A stretch of DNA of 64,000 nucleotides from Lingula anatina (lineage: Eukaryota > Brachiopoda > Lingulata > Lingulida > Lingulidae), in contig NW_019773514.1 in assembly GCF_001039355.2 (NCBI RefSeq), positions 999,175-1,063,174 of the forward strand, given 5' to 3'. Both the position numbers and the translations under genes were made by a program. Position 1 is the stretch's first letter. Every line of letters begins with the position of its first letter. The notes below the pieces were generated by a model, which was not told the DNA's origin, made no database searches, and worked only from the letters and a program-made list of their open reading frames with translations. This document shows, in pieces, positions 14,140-27,900 of this stretch.

Positions 14140-14790
14140 TGTAGGGCATGATCGCTTTTCATTCTTTTTTTGCGTTTACATCGACACGTGCATCACATGA
14201 ATGAAAGCTACCAGAGTCGTTTGATTGGTTTATAATGACATCATAAAATTTGAATGGCCACGTGATCGCACCTGCTACCGTCCGTGTATCCTTGACCTAT
14301 ATGGTAAAAAAAGTAGTTCGTATAATTTACCCACATAATCAATGTAATCAAAGCTATGACGGAATAATATACATAATTTCTGTGCACAAAATGTATATAT
14401 TATAGCGATTTTATGGAGAATACTATTGATTATATAAGTGAATATCTGTGGTTTACCCGGCATCACGCGCACGTGCATCATAATTATTGAGCACTTCGGC
14501 TATATCATTTGTTCCTTGTGGTACAGGCGGGGATCTGAACGGTGAGAAGGGAGTAGCTGTATAACTAACCAAATTCTCGCAACTCCCCAGGGGATTTTGC
14601 AAGTTTTTCTGCAGTATTATTACGGGTATGTACAAATGATATTGACTGTAAATTCGCTTCAATTTCTAAAGCTGCTAACTATGGAAACATTTATTTATAT
14701 TGGACCGTTCCATTGTGAAGGGAGACCCGACTTTCGTAAATACACACGCTGATCGGCTTTCTTTCTTTTCCAGACCCCTAAACCACAGAG
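14140..14790 (+). promoter_or_regulatory. Likely promoter and 5' UTR zone of LLGL, with three CACGTG E-boxes
   Basis: CACGTG occurs at 14185-14190, 14259-14264 and 14470-14475, and an inverted CCAAT-like ATTGG near 14224. A pyrimidine tract ending in CAG at 14771-14773 lies 17 bases before the ATG, so the start codon is probably in the second exon, preceded by a non-coding first exon whose limits I cannot fix. Transcription factor use is inference. Confidence 0.45.
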
Positions 14791-17700
14791 ATGTTAAAGT
14801 TTCTGCAGAGTAAATTCGGGGGTCGACATCACTCCCACAGGGAATCTGAAGCAAGAATCAAGCTCCAGAAGGAATTGTTTGCATTTAATAAGGTAACGGA
14901 AACCCCATGCGGGCCCTGTCTCAATGCACGCGACACTCCGCGGCCATTCTATTTGACTTGAAAGCTGTGATGAGTCATCAGCAAGCTGTGTCAGTGTTGT
15001 TTGTAAGGTGTGAGATTGTAACGCGTCTGTCTGGTTGCCGGATGATAGACTATTGGATAAAAGCGACACTTTTTTGTTGTCTAGATCAGGAAAATGTGTC
15101 GAAAATGCTTGCACCCGCCCTTGAAAGAATTCAAAACATTTTTGTTTTGGTTGACTGAAAGCAGGTCACTTGAAATATGTGCAAAATACATCTTGCCAGC
15201 ATAAGTCCTTCTAGACATAGAGAAGTTTAAAGTTCATCAAGCTGTTCTGAACATTTTTAAAATGTATTTTGCCTACCATTTTTTATTCCTCTGTTTAGTG
15301 TACCTCTCATGGATTTCCGTCTCATCCAAGTGCACTTGCATATGATCCCAAGCTGAAACTCCTGGCCATTGGCACCAAAAATGGGGAATTAAAAGTGTAT
15401 CCTTTGTGAAACATATCTCATATATAAGCATTGTTATACTTAGGTACTACATTTTTGTTATGCAAGTTGAAAACTTAATTTTTGCAATTTTTATTGATTC
15501 ATCATTATATTTTCTTGTCAGAAATTGAATTGGTTCATCCATTTCTTCAACATTTTTATATGACTACTTGAGCAAGTTATGGTGACGTGGTTGCAAGAAC
15601 TCCATACATTATTTACCTGGGTTGGTCTTAAAAAGATTTTTATCTTATCATAAAAGGCATCATGTGCACAACAAGGATCTACTGGTCAGAAATAACGTAA
15701 CTTGCCAAATTGGGCTTAAGGGTTTAATATGATTTATTGTCGCAATGATCATATAAACAAGTCAAGGCCTCCTTTTAATTTTGCTGTCAAAGTTGGAAGA
15801 CAGAGAGGTTAAATTTGAATTGCAAAGAGACCAATTAGTGCCGCTTGATAATTGCATGCAACACATGGTTATTTTATTTCCTCAGTCAATTTCCATACCT
15901 GTTTGCAGGGCCTGTAATTGGTATTTAATTGTTTAAACCACTGGTCATTTAAAGTGGACCAGGAGATAATATCTGCCACAGGCAATGTAGAACTTATTTG
16001 CATCAGGTATATGAAATTGGCCGATGAATGAATTGCAGAAGGTCTTCCTTCTTTGTGAACTTCATTCCACTATTTTATTGTATTTTACATGGTGTATCCT
16101 GTTTTTAAAGAGGGTTGAATGTTTTCTGGTTAGCTGAGTGGGTAATTGTGGGTTAGGATAGGTATGAGGGTTTGAGGTTGTAGATTCACTCAAACCATAG
16201 GCAAATGCCTTTCCGATTACAGTAATAAATCCTATCCTGGTTATTTTAAAGATGGTCATAGTGTGTGGAGCAAGTAGCTAGATTTCTACCACCATAATCA
16301 ACTCCTACGACAGGTAGAATATGCTGATATAGATGAAGGATTGGAATGCCCTGTGACAATACCATTAATGGCAGTGTGAATTACCCTTACATAACCAGAG
16401 AGGTGGGCTGCCCTTGTTATTCCATTGCTGTGTCTATTTATTACACATTCTTCCCCCCACATGTTAGCAGAGTCGCTGCCACCAGAAATATTTCTGTTAT
16501 GTGTCAGTTGACAGTGGTTCTCTTGTGTCCTTGATACCCTACCCGTTATATTAGAGCATTGGTAGCAACCCATAGTCATTGATAGGAATGTACTCAAACT
16601 GGTAAAATTGCCAAGATGTTGTGTTGTTGATTAGTCATATTTATTACTCATATTCAATTGTTTTCCAGAACCACCTCGATGGTGGCATTGTCAATAGGGC
16701 TAAGTGGTGGGGGATAATAGATAATAGGTTCAGTATACCATACCTCCTCTGGCTGCTATCTGGATGCCATGTGATTATGGTGATTACCACGTTTCATAGC
16801 CCGGTTATCAAATGTATTTCATGTACAATTTCTCATTCAATTTAATGACAAAATAATTTAAGGGACCTTAATTTTTATTTCCCAGTACACATTTGTGCTG
16901 TTGATAGTCTAAGAGTAGTCACCTCCCGAACAAAGAACCAAATAAGTGTTCTTTTGCATGTTGTGTCCAGTAGCAGCTGTCTCTGCACCAGGTGTGCAGG
17001 ACTGCTGATTTTATCACACCTGTGTTGTGCCTGTGCTACTTAGTGCCAACAAACAATATATTTCCAGTGTTGATTTTTGAACGGAAAGTGGAAGATGATA
17101 GGATTTACATATACTCTATTTTATAATTATTTGATTAATTTTGATCAATTTTTGGAAATGGAATTTGCTACATTTTAAGAATTGTATAGCGTTCTTTTTT
17201 ATACTCTATTTAAATCTAACCTGAGGAGACCTTTTATTTAATTTTTTCTGGAAACTTTTCCCCTACTTTGTTGTCCTCTCCTTCAGACCATTCTTCACAA
17301 TGTTGTGAAATCAATGGAGAGGGAATGTTATAGTAATTCTTTTAATTCTTTTAAAATTTTGGTTTTTGGCGGTTGAGCAAATAGTATAGCGAGAATGAGG
17401 TTACCGTTTGTGTAGCTTAAGTGCATTGTTGTTCCTCATTTACCTGTTTGCTTGTTTATGTTCTTCCAGGACTGTTTTCTTTCAAAACTGGTTCTGAGTT
17501 TGTCCAGTTCCAGCCAGACTAATGTTGTTGGATGCAGTCAAGCTGCATGAGTCAGTATTGTTGCCAGTCCTTACATAAGCCTGACAAAGCCATATATAAT
17601 GTTAAATAGGAAGCATTTCAAGTTGTGCATACAAATGTCTCGGTATTTCACCACAAAATAACAGCCCAAATTTGCTATTTTGTTTTTGTGATTTCTTAAA

Positions 17701-20700
17701 CGGATTGACATTGGTTTTGTCAGTGTAGCCTGTAACAATAGAAACGGATGGGGAGTCTGAAATCAGAACATGAGAAAGATAAACTCCTTGTGAACAGCCT
17801 CTGTGGCACACACAGGTGTCAACTGTAGCCCTTAAGTTGTGTACAAATGAGTCATAGCCAGGTATGAATCACAGGTAGTATTGATTTGCTAAGTCGTCTG
17901 CTCTAAGTCTGGGCTTTGAGCACTTCCAATAAATAACCGTCTGGACTTGAGCTAGTAAACCAGCATGATAGCTGCTTAACAAATACCCCCTACTTTTCAG
18001 TCAAAATAATTTTTAGGCCAAACCAATGATAAAATGGTGAAATTTACCCAGCAGTGTTTGATTATCTTTATGGAAGTCAATTTTTATCAGCCTAAGAGTA
18101 AATCTTGTATTCCACCATCGGCTCAGACAGCCCAGATGAGAGTGACAGTGTTCACAGGGGTCAGGAACTTAATATATCATAAAATCAATACTAATATCTT
18201 AATCCTACTCCACTGTTATCGAGGACCGGGAAGGTAGTGTTTACCTATGACCTGATAATAAGAGGGTGTTTGACTCCTATTTTCAGAGACCCACTTTGTT
18301 TAATGAGTTAAGTTTTTGACTGCTAACCAATAAACCTGAGATGAGGTGACTTTTTTGTCCATTGTTTAGATTTTCTTTAAGGTAAAGAATTGTTGACATT
18401 GGTTGGAATTGCCTTTCGGTATATTTGAGTGTTTGTTAGTTACTAATGCTCATACAGGCAAACTAAATGGGGGTTAAATTTGACAATGATGATATTTGAT
18501 GTCCTTAGAGAGTGAACAAAGCTATCTGACATTGGTTTGGAAATGGCTTGCAAACATCTTTTTGGAAGTTGACAATAATTTGTTCTACATGTGGTTTTGA
18601 CTAATATTTTGTCAACATTACATGTCTGATCTTATTTCAGGTCGTAAGTTTCATCTACAATTGGGCATTGCTCTGTACATATACAGCACTTTAGAGATTC
18701 AAAAGGAGTATCAAGATAGGAGGGATGTTTATTTCATCTTGCTCAGCGCTTTGCTAATCCGTACCGATCTGTATTTATTTGCACTTTACTAATGTAAATT
18801 GCTGTCTTGAATCGGAGATTATCCTTGTCTGTCAGGTTATCCCTTTGTACAGAGAATATTTACCTTGTGTTAAATAGGTACTAGAGTTCATTGATTTCTT
18901 TTCTACCAGTCAACTTAACTGATAATTATAGGTTAGTATTAAGCTTTATACATGCCATTTGCCATTGTTTATGTGCACAAGCTATTTTGCAAATCAAAGC
19001 TGTGCGAGCAGCAGCTTACCATTTTTCACCACTGTATAATAAACTTTTGCTTTTAGTTATGTTTAGTTTGTTTCATTTGAAATAGTTAATTTTGGCCACA
19101 TGGCTTTTAAGATAGATATTGTAATAATAGTACTTTTTCCATTATAAAAGTACTTTTTAGGTCCAACTCTTATCAAATTGCAGTGCCTGGACACAGACTG
19201 TAGGATTTCAGTAGATGAGATTATGATGCCATTAACTGGCTTTAAAACCAATTATGTATGTATTGTGGGAAGTGACATCGATTCCTTTTCCATGCTTTGG
19301 CTGGAAGATGTCTACCTTCAGACATCTGTGCATCCTATATTGAGCAAAGCACAAGGTGTTCTGTGTATGTGCAGCTTGGATAATATGCCTTCTTTAGTGT
19401 TATTCTTCCATGTCAGTACACTTGGTTAAAGTGCTCAGTGTAGCTGGCAGATTGGGTATGAGCCAATGCATTTTGTTATGAGAGTTAAAAACTTGGAACA
19501 ATGACACACATTGGCTTTTATTCCGCAACAGGAGATGGGGGGAAATCTATGCCGCAGGCCTTGATTACTGCAGGCATTCTGTGTGGAAATGTACTTAGTT
19601 TTGAGAGTAGATGCCCTCATTGGTAAATTTTTTTCACTAAATGACCAGATTTATTCACCAGTGATTTTAATGTCAAGTGTGAAAAGGGGTTTCCTCTGCG
19701 ATCTCTATTGCGGTGAAGCTGTCCAACAGTACTACTCTTAAGATAGCAGCTAAATCTCACCACTGCTACTTGTTTTATCCTTAGCATGTGGGTGGATCTT
19801 CTTGGCCTTATCAGCTCTTGGAAGTACTCTCTTGTATGCCTTACTTGATTTAAAAAAAGAAATGCTGTGCATATTGATCCACTTTCTTCCTTGTTGTTTC
19901 CATTCTCCCGGGGGGCTTCTGACATTATGAAGAAGGTGGGTGTGAAAACCCAACCTCATGTAGCCTGTGTGTGGGAGTGCAAACACAGCAAGAGCAAATA
20001 TAAATGATCAGATTTCATTATTGATTGTGTCTGAAAATCATGTCTGAACATCTCATATCTGTCCTACATATTGGATGTCCACCTCTCCAATATGTCTGTT
20101 GCTATTGCCGACTTTGCAGGTTTTCTATTCATGTCATATATCTTTTGTAAATAAGTTGGCTCTTTTAAAAGTTTTCCTGACCCACTAATCTGTTGCCAAG
20201 GACAGAACGTGATTGATGTGAAAATAAACTTAAGTTTGAGATAGGTAGTTGCTGTGTCTGGATAAGTGCACTCTTGAAGTGTGATTAACAGACAGGCTTG
20301 TGTAGTCAGGGTCTTGTTGATCTCCAAGTATAATGTAATAAAAAGGCAGGAATGATCCATCAAAATTTGAACTGAATATTTTAAGTTAGGTCTGTATTAT
20401 GTCTGCTGAAGTAGAATGATCTTGTTCGCAGACATTGGATTAGATGTATAATTTGCAATCCTTTTATACATCTACCGCATTAAATGATCTTCATTTTATA
20501 TTCCTGTGGAGGTAGACTGATCTTGCTTTAAAACTTTTAAGCAAATGTCATGGAATATTATGTTTAAGTCTTTCACTTTTTTTGTCTAGGTGACCTAAAA
20601 CCATCTGCTTAGGTAGATCAGTTGGTGCTATCCATTGATTTGATGAAAAGAAATCTAGTGAAGAAAAAGCATTTCCACAAAACCTTAAGTAATAAGTTAA

Positions 20701-23700
20701 TGTTGTCATGTAGTGTTACACTGTCAGGCCTGCTGATTCGGTGTCTGGGTTACATAGTTATGACAGTTACCTGATTGGTTCACAGCATTACCTCGGTACT
20801 CCCAGCTGCGTTTGAAATAAATGTCAGTGTGCTCTCTTTGATAACTTGGAGGAGCAATTGGCACTCATGCAACGGTAGGATGTATGGACTCTTTCAGTCT
20901 ACGTAAATCATCCTAACATTGACTTCTGTTATTCAATGTTCTCACCGAGGGTACTTTTAATCAGTTTTTTTTTGGAGTAATTGACTGAGCGTGAGCAGCA
21001 GAAACTTCAAATTACGGATGTCGGTGAGAGTACTTTAATCTTCCTGTCTGTTTTTGTTTGGTAAAAGTACATATGGTCACTTTTTATGATCTTGTTTTTA
21101 TTAATGCATATTTTCATGTGGTTTAAAAAAGTATGCATCTGTTGTATGGCATCAGTCTTCTCAGAATATTATCTTTTATCGCAGAATTTGTTCAACAGTA
21201 TTTAAAAAGTTTTTTGGGAAAAGTATTTTCCTTGACCACTGCCCCTCAGATATGGAAGCCCTGGAGTAGAGTTCTCTGGACAGCATGCCACTGATGCACC
21301 AGTCACCCAAGTACTCTTTCTACCTGGACAGGTAAGTTAGTCAATATTTTAAAAAGAAATATTGTCTTTTCATGTTTATAATCTGGTGAAGTGGACATGT
21401 TCATGCTTAATCTCTAACATAATCTGCCATTATTGAATGTTTTAACCAGGTTCTTGAAACAGGCTCCCTGGTTTTCGTTGATGATCTCAAGTGATTGAAT
21501 GATATATAGATTTGTTCTCTTGTTATTTACACTAATAAATTTTTGTTTCTTGACAATGCTTGGTAAATAACCAAAAACATCCAAGTTATTTGCTAGTTGG
21601 TGACCAGACTTGATTATGATTCAATATTTAATTTGACTACAGTTATGGTGATTTTCTGTTCTTTCCAGGCTCGTCTCATTACCCTGTGTGGTGATAACAC
21701 CCTCCACTTGTGGGAGATCAACATAGAAGAAGGAAAATCTCTTCTGCAGAAAGTTAGAACGTTTGACCAGTTTGCCTCAGATGGAGGGTAAGCATAGGCC
21801 TTTTACAAATAATTGGGCAGGGAAAGGCATTTTCTCGATTAAAAAAAAATGACCAAGTGAAGGTTGGCAGTGAATAAGACATGTTTGTACGGGGTTTTAC
21901 AGAACAAGACTTTGAATTTGATATATCATAATCAAGATTTGGGAGTTAATTTGTAAATACATCAAGATATGGATCTTAAAAAAAGAATGCAGTTCTCGTG
22001 CTGGCTGTTTTTCCATGTATAAATGTCAATTAAATGTTGTTTGTCTCAAGTGCAGTAAACCTTGAATAGTTATCTCCATTTTTTATGGACTCCTCCCTTA
22101 AAAGAGATAAGTAAATACAGTTTATGTTGGATGCAGTAGAAAGGAAATCTTGCCTGATAAACCTAAATCAGTAAACATGGACCAATTGATGCCTTGTTGA
22201 AGTACATTAGTGTTCAGCTTGTCTATGAGGTTTCAGTTTTGTTAATTCTGTATTTAAGTTTGATGGTCAGTGGTCATACATTTTTCTCTATGCACAAGGC
22301 TAAAGAAGTATTTTGTCATTATTTGTTGTGACAAAGAATGGGTTCTTTCTCACAGCAAATTGTTTATTTTTTGAATAAATCAATTATTTTATTACCACAA
22401 GATGCAGCATAATTCAAATTAAGTAATGTCAACTCTGATAGCATTGAGACACTATGAACATACAAAATTTATGTCCTGTATATCTATGTATACGTAAGTT
22501 GATACTGTGACTATATATGTGTAGAATTCTCCACACAAATGAAAAGATACAGGATGTTTTTTTAAGACTGTACAGTTATGTCTGAATATACTTATGAATG
22601 GTAGTGCACATCCGTGTGGGAGTTTGGGCAGCTTTAACTAATCTAGATCTTGATCAGTGTGTCCTTCATATAGCACTTGTATTACTAGCATACTTATAGT
22701 GGGTGTAGTATGGAAACCTTGACTTGGCACAATAATTGTTCTGCGAAGTGGTCATTTCACAAAGCTATGATAAAGTACCATACCTTTTGGCATAGGGAAT
22801 GTGGTTATTTGTGGAATGTGTGTACAGACATCTTCAGAGTACAATGCTAAACAACTGAATTATATAGTGTAGATAACATCACAATATCCCACCATTCTGC
22901 CTGCAAAGTAGAAGAATACTAAATGATTTAATTTGCCTCAAGGCATTTTAGCATCATATTACTTTAATGAATACAAATTTTTTTACCAATATTGTTGATA
23001 TGTGTTAAATGGATTTTTACTCAAAAATATTTTTAACAATTTGACTAAATATCAACTTTGCAGTGTGGATCTCCAGTTCATACACATCGGGGAAATACCC
23101 AGCAGTCACGAACTGCTTTTCATTCCACAACTCCTGTTAATGTTTCCTGTATTCATTTACATGGATGAGGATTAGAAGCTCCTATTGGCATGCATGTAAT
23201 GCCATATTAGAAAAAAAATGGCCTGTTTTTCTTGTACTGCAAAGACCAGGCATTTATTAAGACAGTAGTAGAGTGATAACAAGGTGGAAGAGGCTTTCAA
23301 TTATGTGGAGTGATCTTTGCATGTGTTCAGCCCCAAGCAACTTATCAACATCAGTATGATGCTAAATCTGTCTGTTTGATACAAAATTGGCTTGAAAAAT
23401 GCTTGCAAAAGTACTTATATGACTAAAAAAATTGATAAATCCCTGAGTAAATGTTTTTGCTAAACATATGACGAAGTTCTAATTCGTCCATATTTTACAT
23501 TTAGAATGAAACTAATATTTTGTCACATGGCAGATAACTGGATATAAGTAAAATCTCTGTGGCCATATGCTGTACAGTAGCCAGCATAAATCTTTGAGAT
23601 GGTGTATGATAATCAGTCATGTGATGGACCTGCCAAGTGAAGGCAGCACTGATAGGGAGGGAAATGAAGATTGAAGACCCTTCATAGTGAGCCCCAGCAC

Positions 23701-24404
23701 TGGAACAGATGCACTATTGATTCTCTGCTACCTGTGTTTATCATGCTGTGTCTGCTCTCCCATTGCCCAGACCACTGGCATGTTCCTATCAGGTTTAACA
23801 AAAACCTCGTTAAGGTCCAACTCCTAGAAGCAGGTGCTTGATTACTATAACTTCTGCTATCCTGCTATAGCCACCAACATTCAGTGTGTCGACCATTCCA
23901 CTCATATATCAGGCCTTAAAGATGGGTTGATATTAAATGAGTGCTTTTAGAAGGGAGTCCAATTTTAAGTAAAACCTGATGAGAATTTTTTCATGTATGC
24001 CACACCATGCTCTATTTCCCTACAGGTTTGCACATGGTCAATTATCTGTCTGGCTAGTAATAATGCTCTTGAGAAACTCCAGACAGACCCCTGCTAGGTG
24101 CAAATTGTTTAAGTAATGAGGATAAGGGGAGATGTCAAGGTGAGAGGACATCTGACCCCTGGGCCTGGTTGTTCTATATAGGAGGGTGTGACTGAGCTCA
24201 GCTGGGGTTAAGTTACACACAGAGTGTGGTACTTCAAAAGTGGAACGGCTTTAATCTGATGAAAACAGCAGTCGATTTATCAGGGCCCTGGATATTTTAT
24301 GAACATAGTTTTTTGGTTAGGTTGGGTTTGATAACCCAACACAGTATTCATTGATAAATTAAAATAAAAGACAATAATGATAATGAAACGATCATTATAA
24401 ATTA

Positions 24405-24460
<56 letters not shown>

Positions 24461-24889
24461 NAGTTTAACAGCTAAGCACGCTCTATTCTCCAGTGGCTCG
24501 ATTGTCGTCATCAGACCACGTGACAACGTAGCTCATTAACTCTCAGGCCGAGCAAATAGGACGTTTTTTAAAGCCAAAAATTTACAAAATGAGCTTTTAA
24601 TCTGTGTATTTGGATAAAGATATCGTTAGTTGGGCATGTTTTCTGAAGAATATGTTCCGTTCAGGCCATTCTGACGGCATGAAGCAAACCCTTTAAGTTA
24701 CACACGGAGTGTGGTACTTCAAAAGTGGAACGGCTTTAATCTGATGAAAACAGCAGTCGATTTATCAGGGCCCTGGATATTTTATGAACATAGTTTTTTG
24801 GTTAGGTTGGGTTTGATAACCCAACACAGTATTCATTGATAAATTAAAATAAAAGACAATAATGATAATGAAACGATCATTATAAATTA

Positions 24890-24952
<63 letters not shown>

Positions 24953-27900
24953 GAGAGAGAGACATGTAGGTAGAAAAGACCACTTCTAATACTTTGAGTA
25001 TTGAGTATTATGACCATGGATCCTTGACCAATTACAGTATAATTTATATGGGCACAGAGCTGCATAAAACATTCTAGATAGAGATTAGTGGTTTTTAATG
25101 CGATAACCTTGTTGGCATTTGGCCTGATGAATTAAAAAAGGTTCAATTTGATAAATGGGATGGTTAAAGATCACCGTTTTCATTTTACAGAAAGCTGAAG
25201 ACCGTGTCATCTTGCTGCTTGACAGAGAATGGAGAACAGTTGTTGTTGGGGACTGAAGGAGGCAATATCCACTTGCTTGATGTCCTGTCCTTTAAGCTGC
25301 TCGACCATATTATTTACCAAGATGTTGTCATGCAAAAGTAAGTAAATTGTATTTAAAAGAAGAGAAAGAAATCTGCATGACTGGGTGTCATGCATTTACA
25401 ATTTTGAAAAAAAAATTGTTAATTGTTTGCTTGCATGAAAACAATAGGGCCTATCACAGCAAACAAAACATTAAAGCAAGTGAGAACACCACCAACAACA
25501 AAAAAACATGGCTAACCTTGAGGTCATGGTTTTCACTTTCTAACTGACTATGGTTTTTGTTCCATTTGAAAGCTATGCCTGAAAGCATTTTAAAACATCT
25601 GGCAGTAAACCTACGCCCAGTTGAAACTGTGACATTCACATAGTTCTATAGAATGAAACATTTATCTTTGGGGAAAAAAATATTACAACAAGAGCTGAGT
25701 TTCAGGGTGGTAGTATGTCATATTAAATCATTGTTTTCTATCGGCTAAGGACTATTTGTAATCCACTAAATGGCTGTATTGGTTTCTCTCTCCAATGAGT
25801 AATTTTCCAGATGTCATTAACTTCTATTGGATTTTTTTCTCTGGTTTTTGTGCTCAAAGGCAGCATCTGGCCTCTCTTCAAGCTGCAAGTGGTTTTATGA
25901 TCATAATTCCTTTTTTTCTTTTTAAAAACATATCTGCTAGCATTTCCTGCCACTGAAGAATGTTTGAGTTTTGCCCACTGGGTTTGCGAAGGACTAATAG
26001 CTTAACTAAGGATGTATTTTCACACACATGCTGTTTTAAGTATTTGTATCCTAGATGTAAATGCTTTAGATCCAAATATGCAATAAAAAGTTTGAAGTAA
26101 TTATTAAATATAAGCTGTGGAATTGAGGGGAGGTCTTCGTGCTATATGGTTACAGTGGCAGTATAGCTACAGCTTATTTCATGTTAATTTAGGATAAATA
26201 TTTTCTTAGCCCTTTTTGTTATCTCGAAGTATTGCATCTTGACATGCTGATAAAATGTGAGCCACCCCACCCAGAAACTAATAGGCTTGCTCTTTTCTGG
26301 GAACATACATTGAAAAAACAGAAAACAATGCAGTCAATTAAGAAGTGAAGAACGGTTAAATGAAATGATGAAAATAAATAACGGGTAGTAGATACTTAAG
26401 GAATACAAAGACTTTTTGATGGGCAAGAAAAAAATGCATACCAGATGCATTCACATGGCCTTTCAGTTGTTTCAGAGGTCAAACCTCACTGTTATTGACA
26501 TTTATTCTTTCAAATAAACTGCATTTAGATTGTGTGTAGTGTATCTTAAAGGGATTGCTGTATCATTTTATCTGTTTTCATTCCATTTAAATGTGAGCAT
26601 TTGTTTCTATTTCCTAGTGTCCCAGACGACTTCAAAGTAAACCCAGGTGCCGTGGAAGCCATTGCCCAGCAGCCAACTGATCCTAACAAGGTAAACTCCC
26701 AGACATTTAACAGTGGTATTATTGTGCCAGGATTCTTGGCAAAGTGGAAAGGATCTTTTTAATGTTATCGTATTATTTGGGTACATGTAAAGCTGTAAAA
26801 ATTTGAAGGAATGTTGATATCAGTGAAAGGTGTGTTGTTGTTCCAGGCACCATGGCACAACCAAGGACTTTTTTTGTAGATATTATTTTGGGTCAAGTTA
26901 CTACTAACCTGGATGAGCTTTTCAAAACTTCAATCTTTGATACACCTCTTCATCTATAGCAAAAAGTAAATGTAAATTTGCATTCTTCAGACAGCCGGAT
27001 GGTTATAGTGTTCTGTTAATGTGTTCTGTCTTATAAAACTTATCACCATGTCTGTGAAGAATAGATTCTGAAGGGATGTGAGATTTCTGGACAGGAGCAG
27101 GTCTGTGGTTTGTATTGGTGTGGTTGACCTTGTTCCAGCTTGATTGTGTTAGGTTACCCAGCATGAAGGTGCTAGTGTTTGTAGGTTTAAGCTGACCCCT
27201 AAAATACTCTTCCAGTCTTGAAGCAGGCTCTTGCATAGGACTCTAACTTACATATATGTTCTTCTTGTTATTTCTGAGTAGTCATTGAACTCTTCAAATC
27301 AAACCTTGCTTGGTTCAGCCAGCAAATGAAATTTGATTTTGACCACTAGATAAAATACTGCCATATATTATGTCTAACTTGGCCTTGACTTTGAATTCAT
27401 TTTAGTTGATTTGTTTTATGTTAACTTTACAAGGGTATTAATTTAGACGGCCTCAAAGTTTCACTTTAGTTTTGAAATTTCTATGCCAAGTCACTGACTT
27501 TTGTTCTACCAAATCGATTATGATTCAGATTACTTTGCTAAAGATACATAATGTTATTTACCTGCGACCTAGACCAGGTAATTAGAAGAGAAAGAAAATA
27601 ATTGATTTTTGTCTTGATTACCTTTGTGTGGGAGGGTAACAGCAGGAGATTGTCGGAGGACTGTGTTACCAGATTGAATGCTGGAAAAGATGTGTGAAAT
27701 GTTCACATGCAAGTGCAATCGCCTGGAAGGGACAAGGATGAAAAAATTGCTTGCATGCTTGGCAGTTTTGTGGTGGCTGTCAGGTCCAGTGTGATTTACT
27801 GCATTCCCCAATGGGCTGCAAACAGGCAGATAATGACCCCTCTCCGACATCCGCTTACCCAATTTTTCTCCACACCAGCCGTTTTCATTTTTTTCCCATA

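Noticed and set aside
14794-15114. 106-aa open frame on the - strand over the first LLGL coding exon
   Set aside because: Shadow antisense to a well-supported exon.
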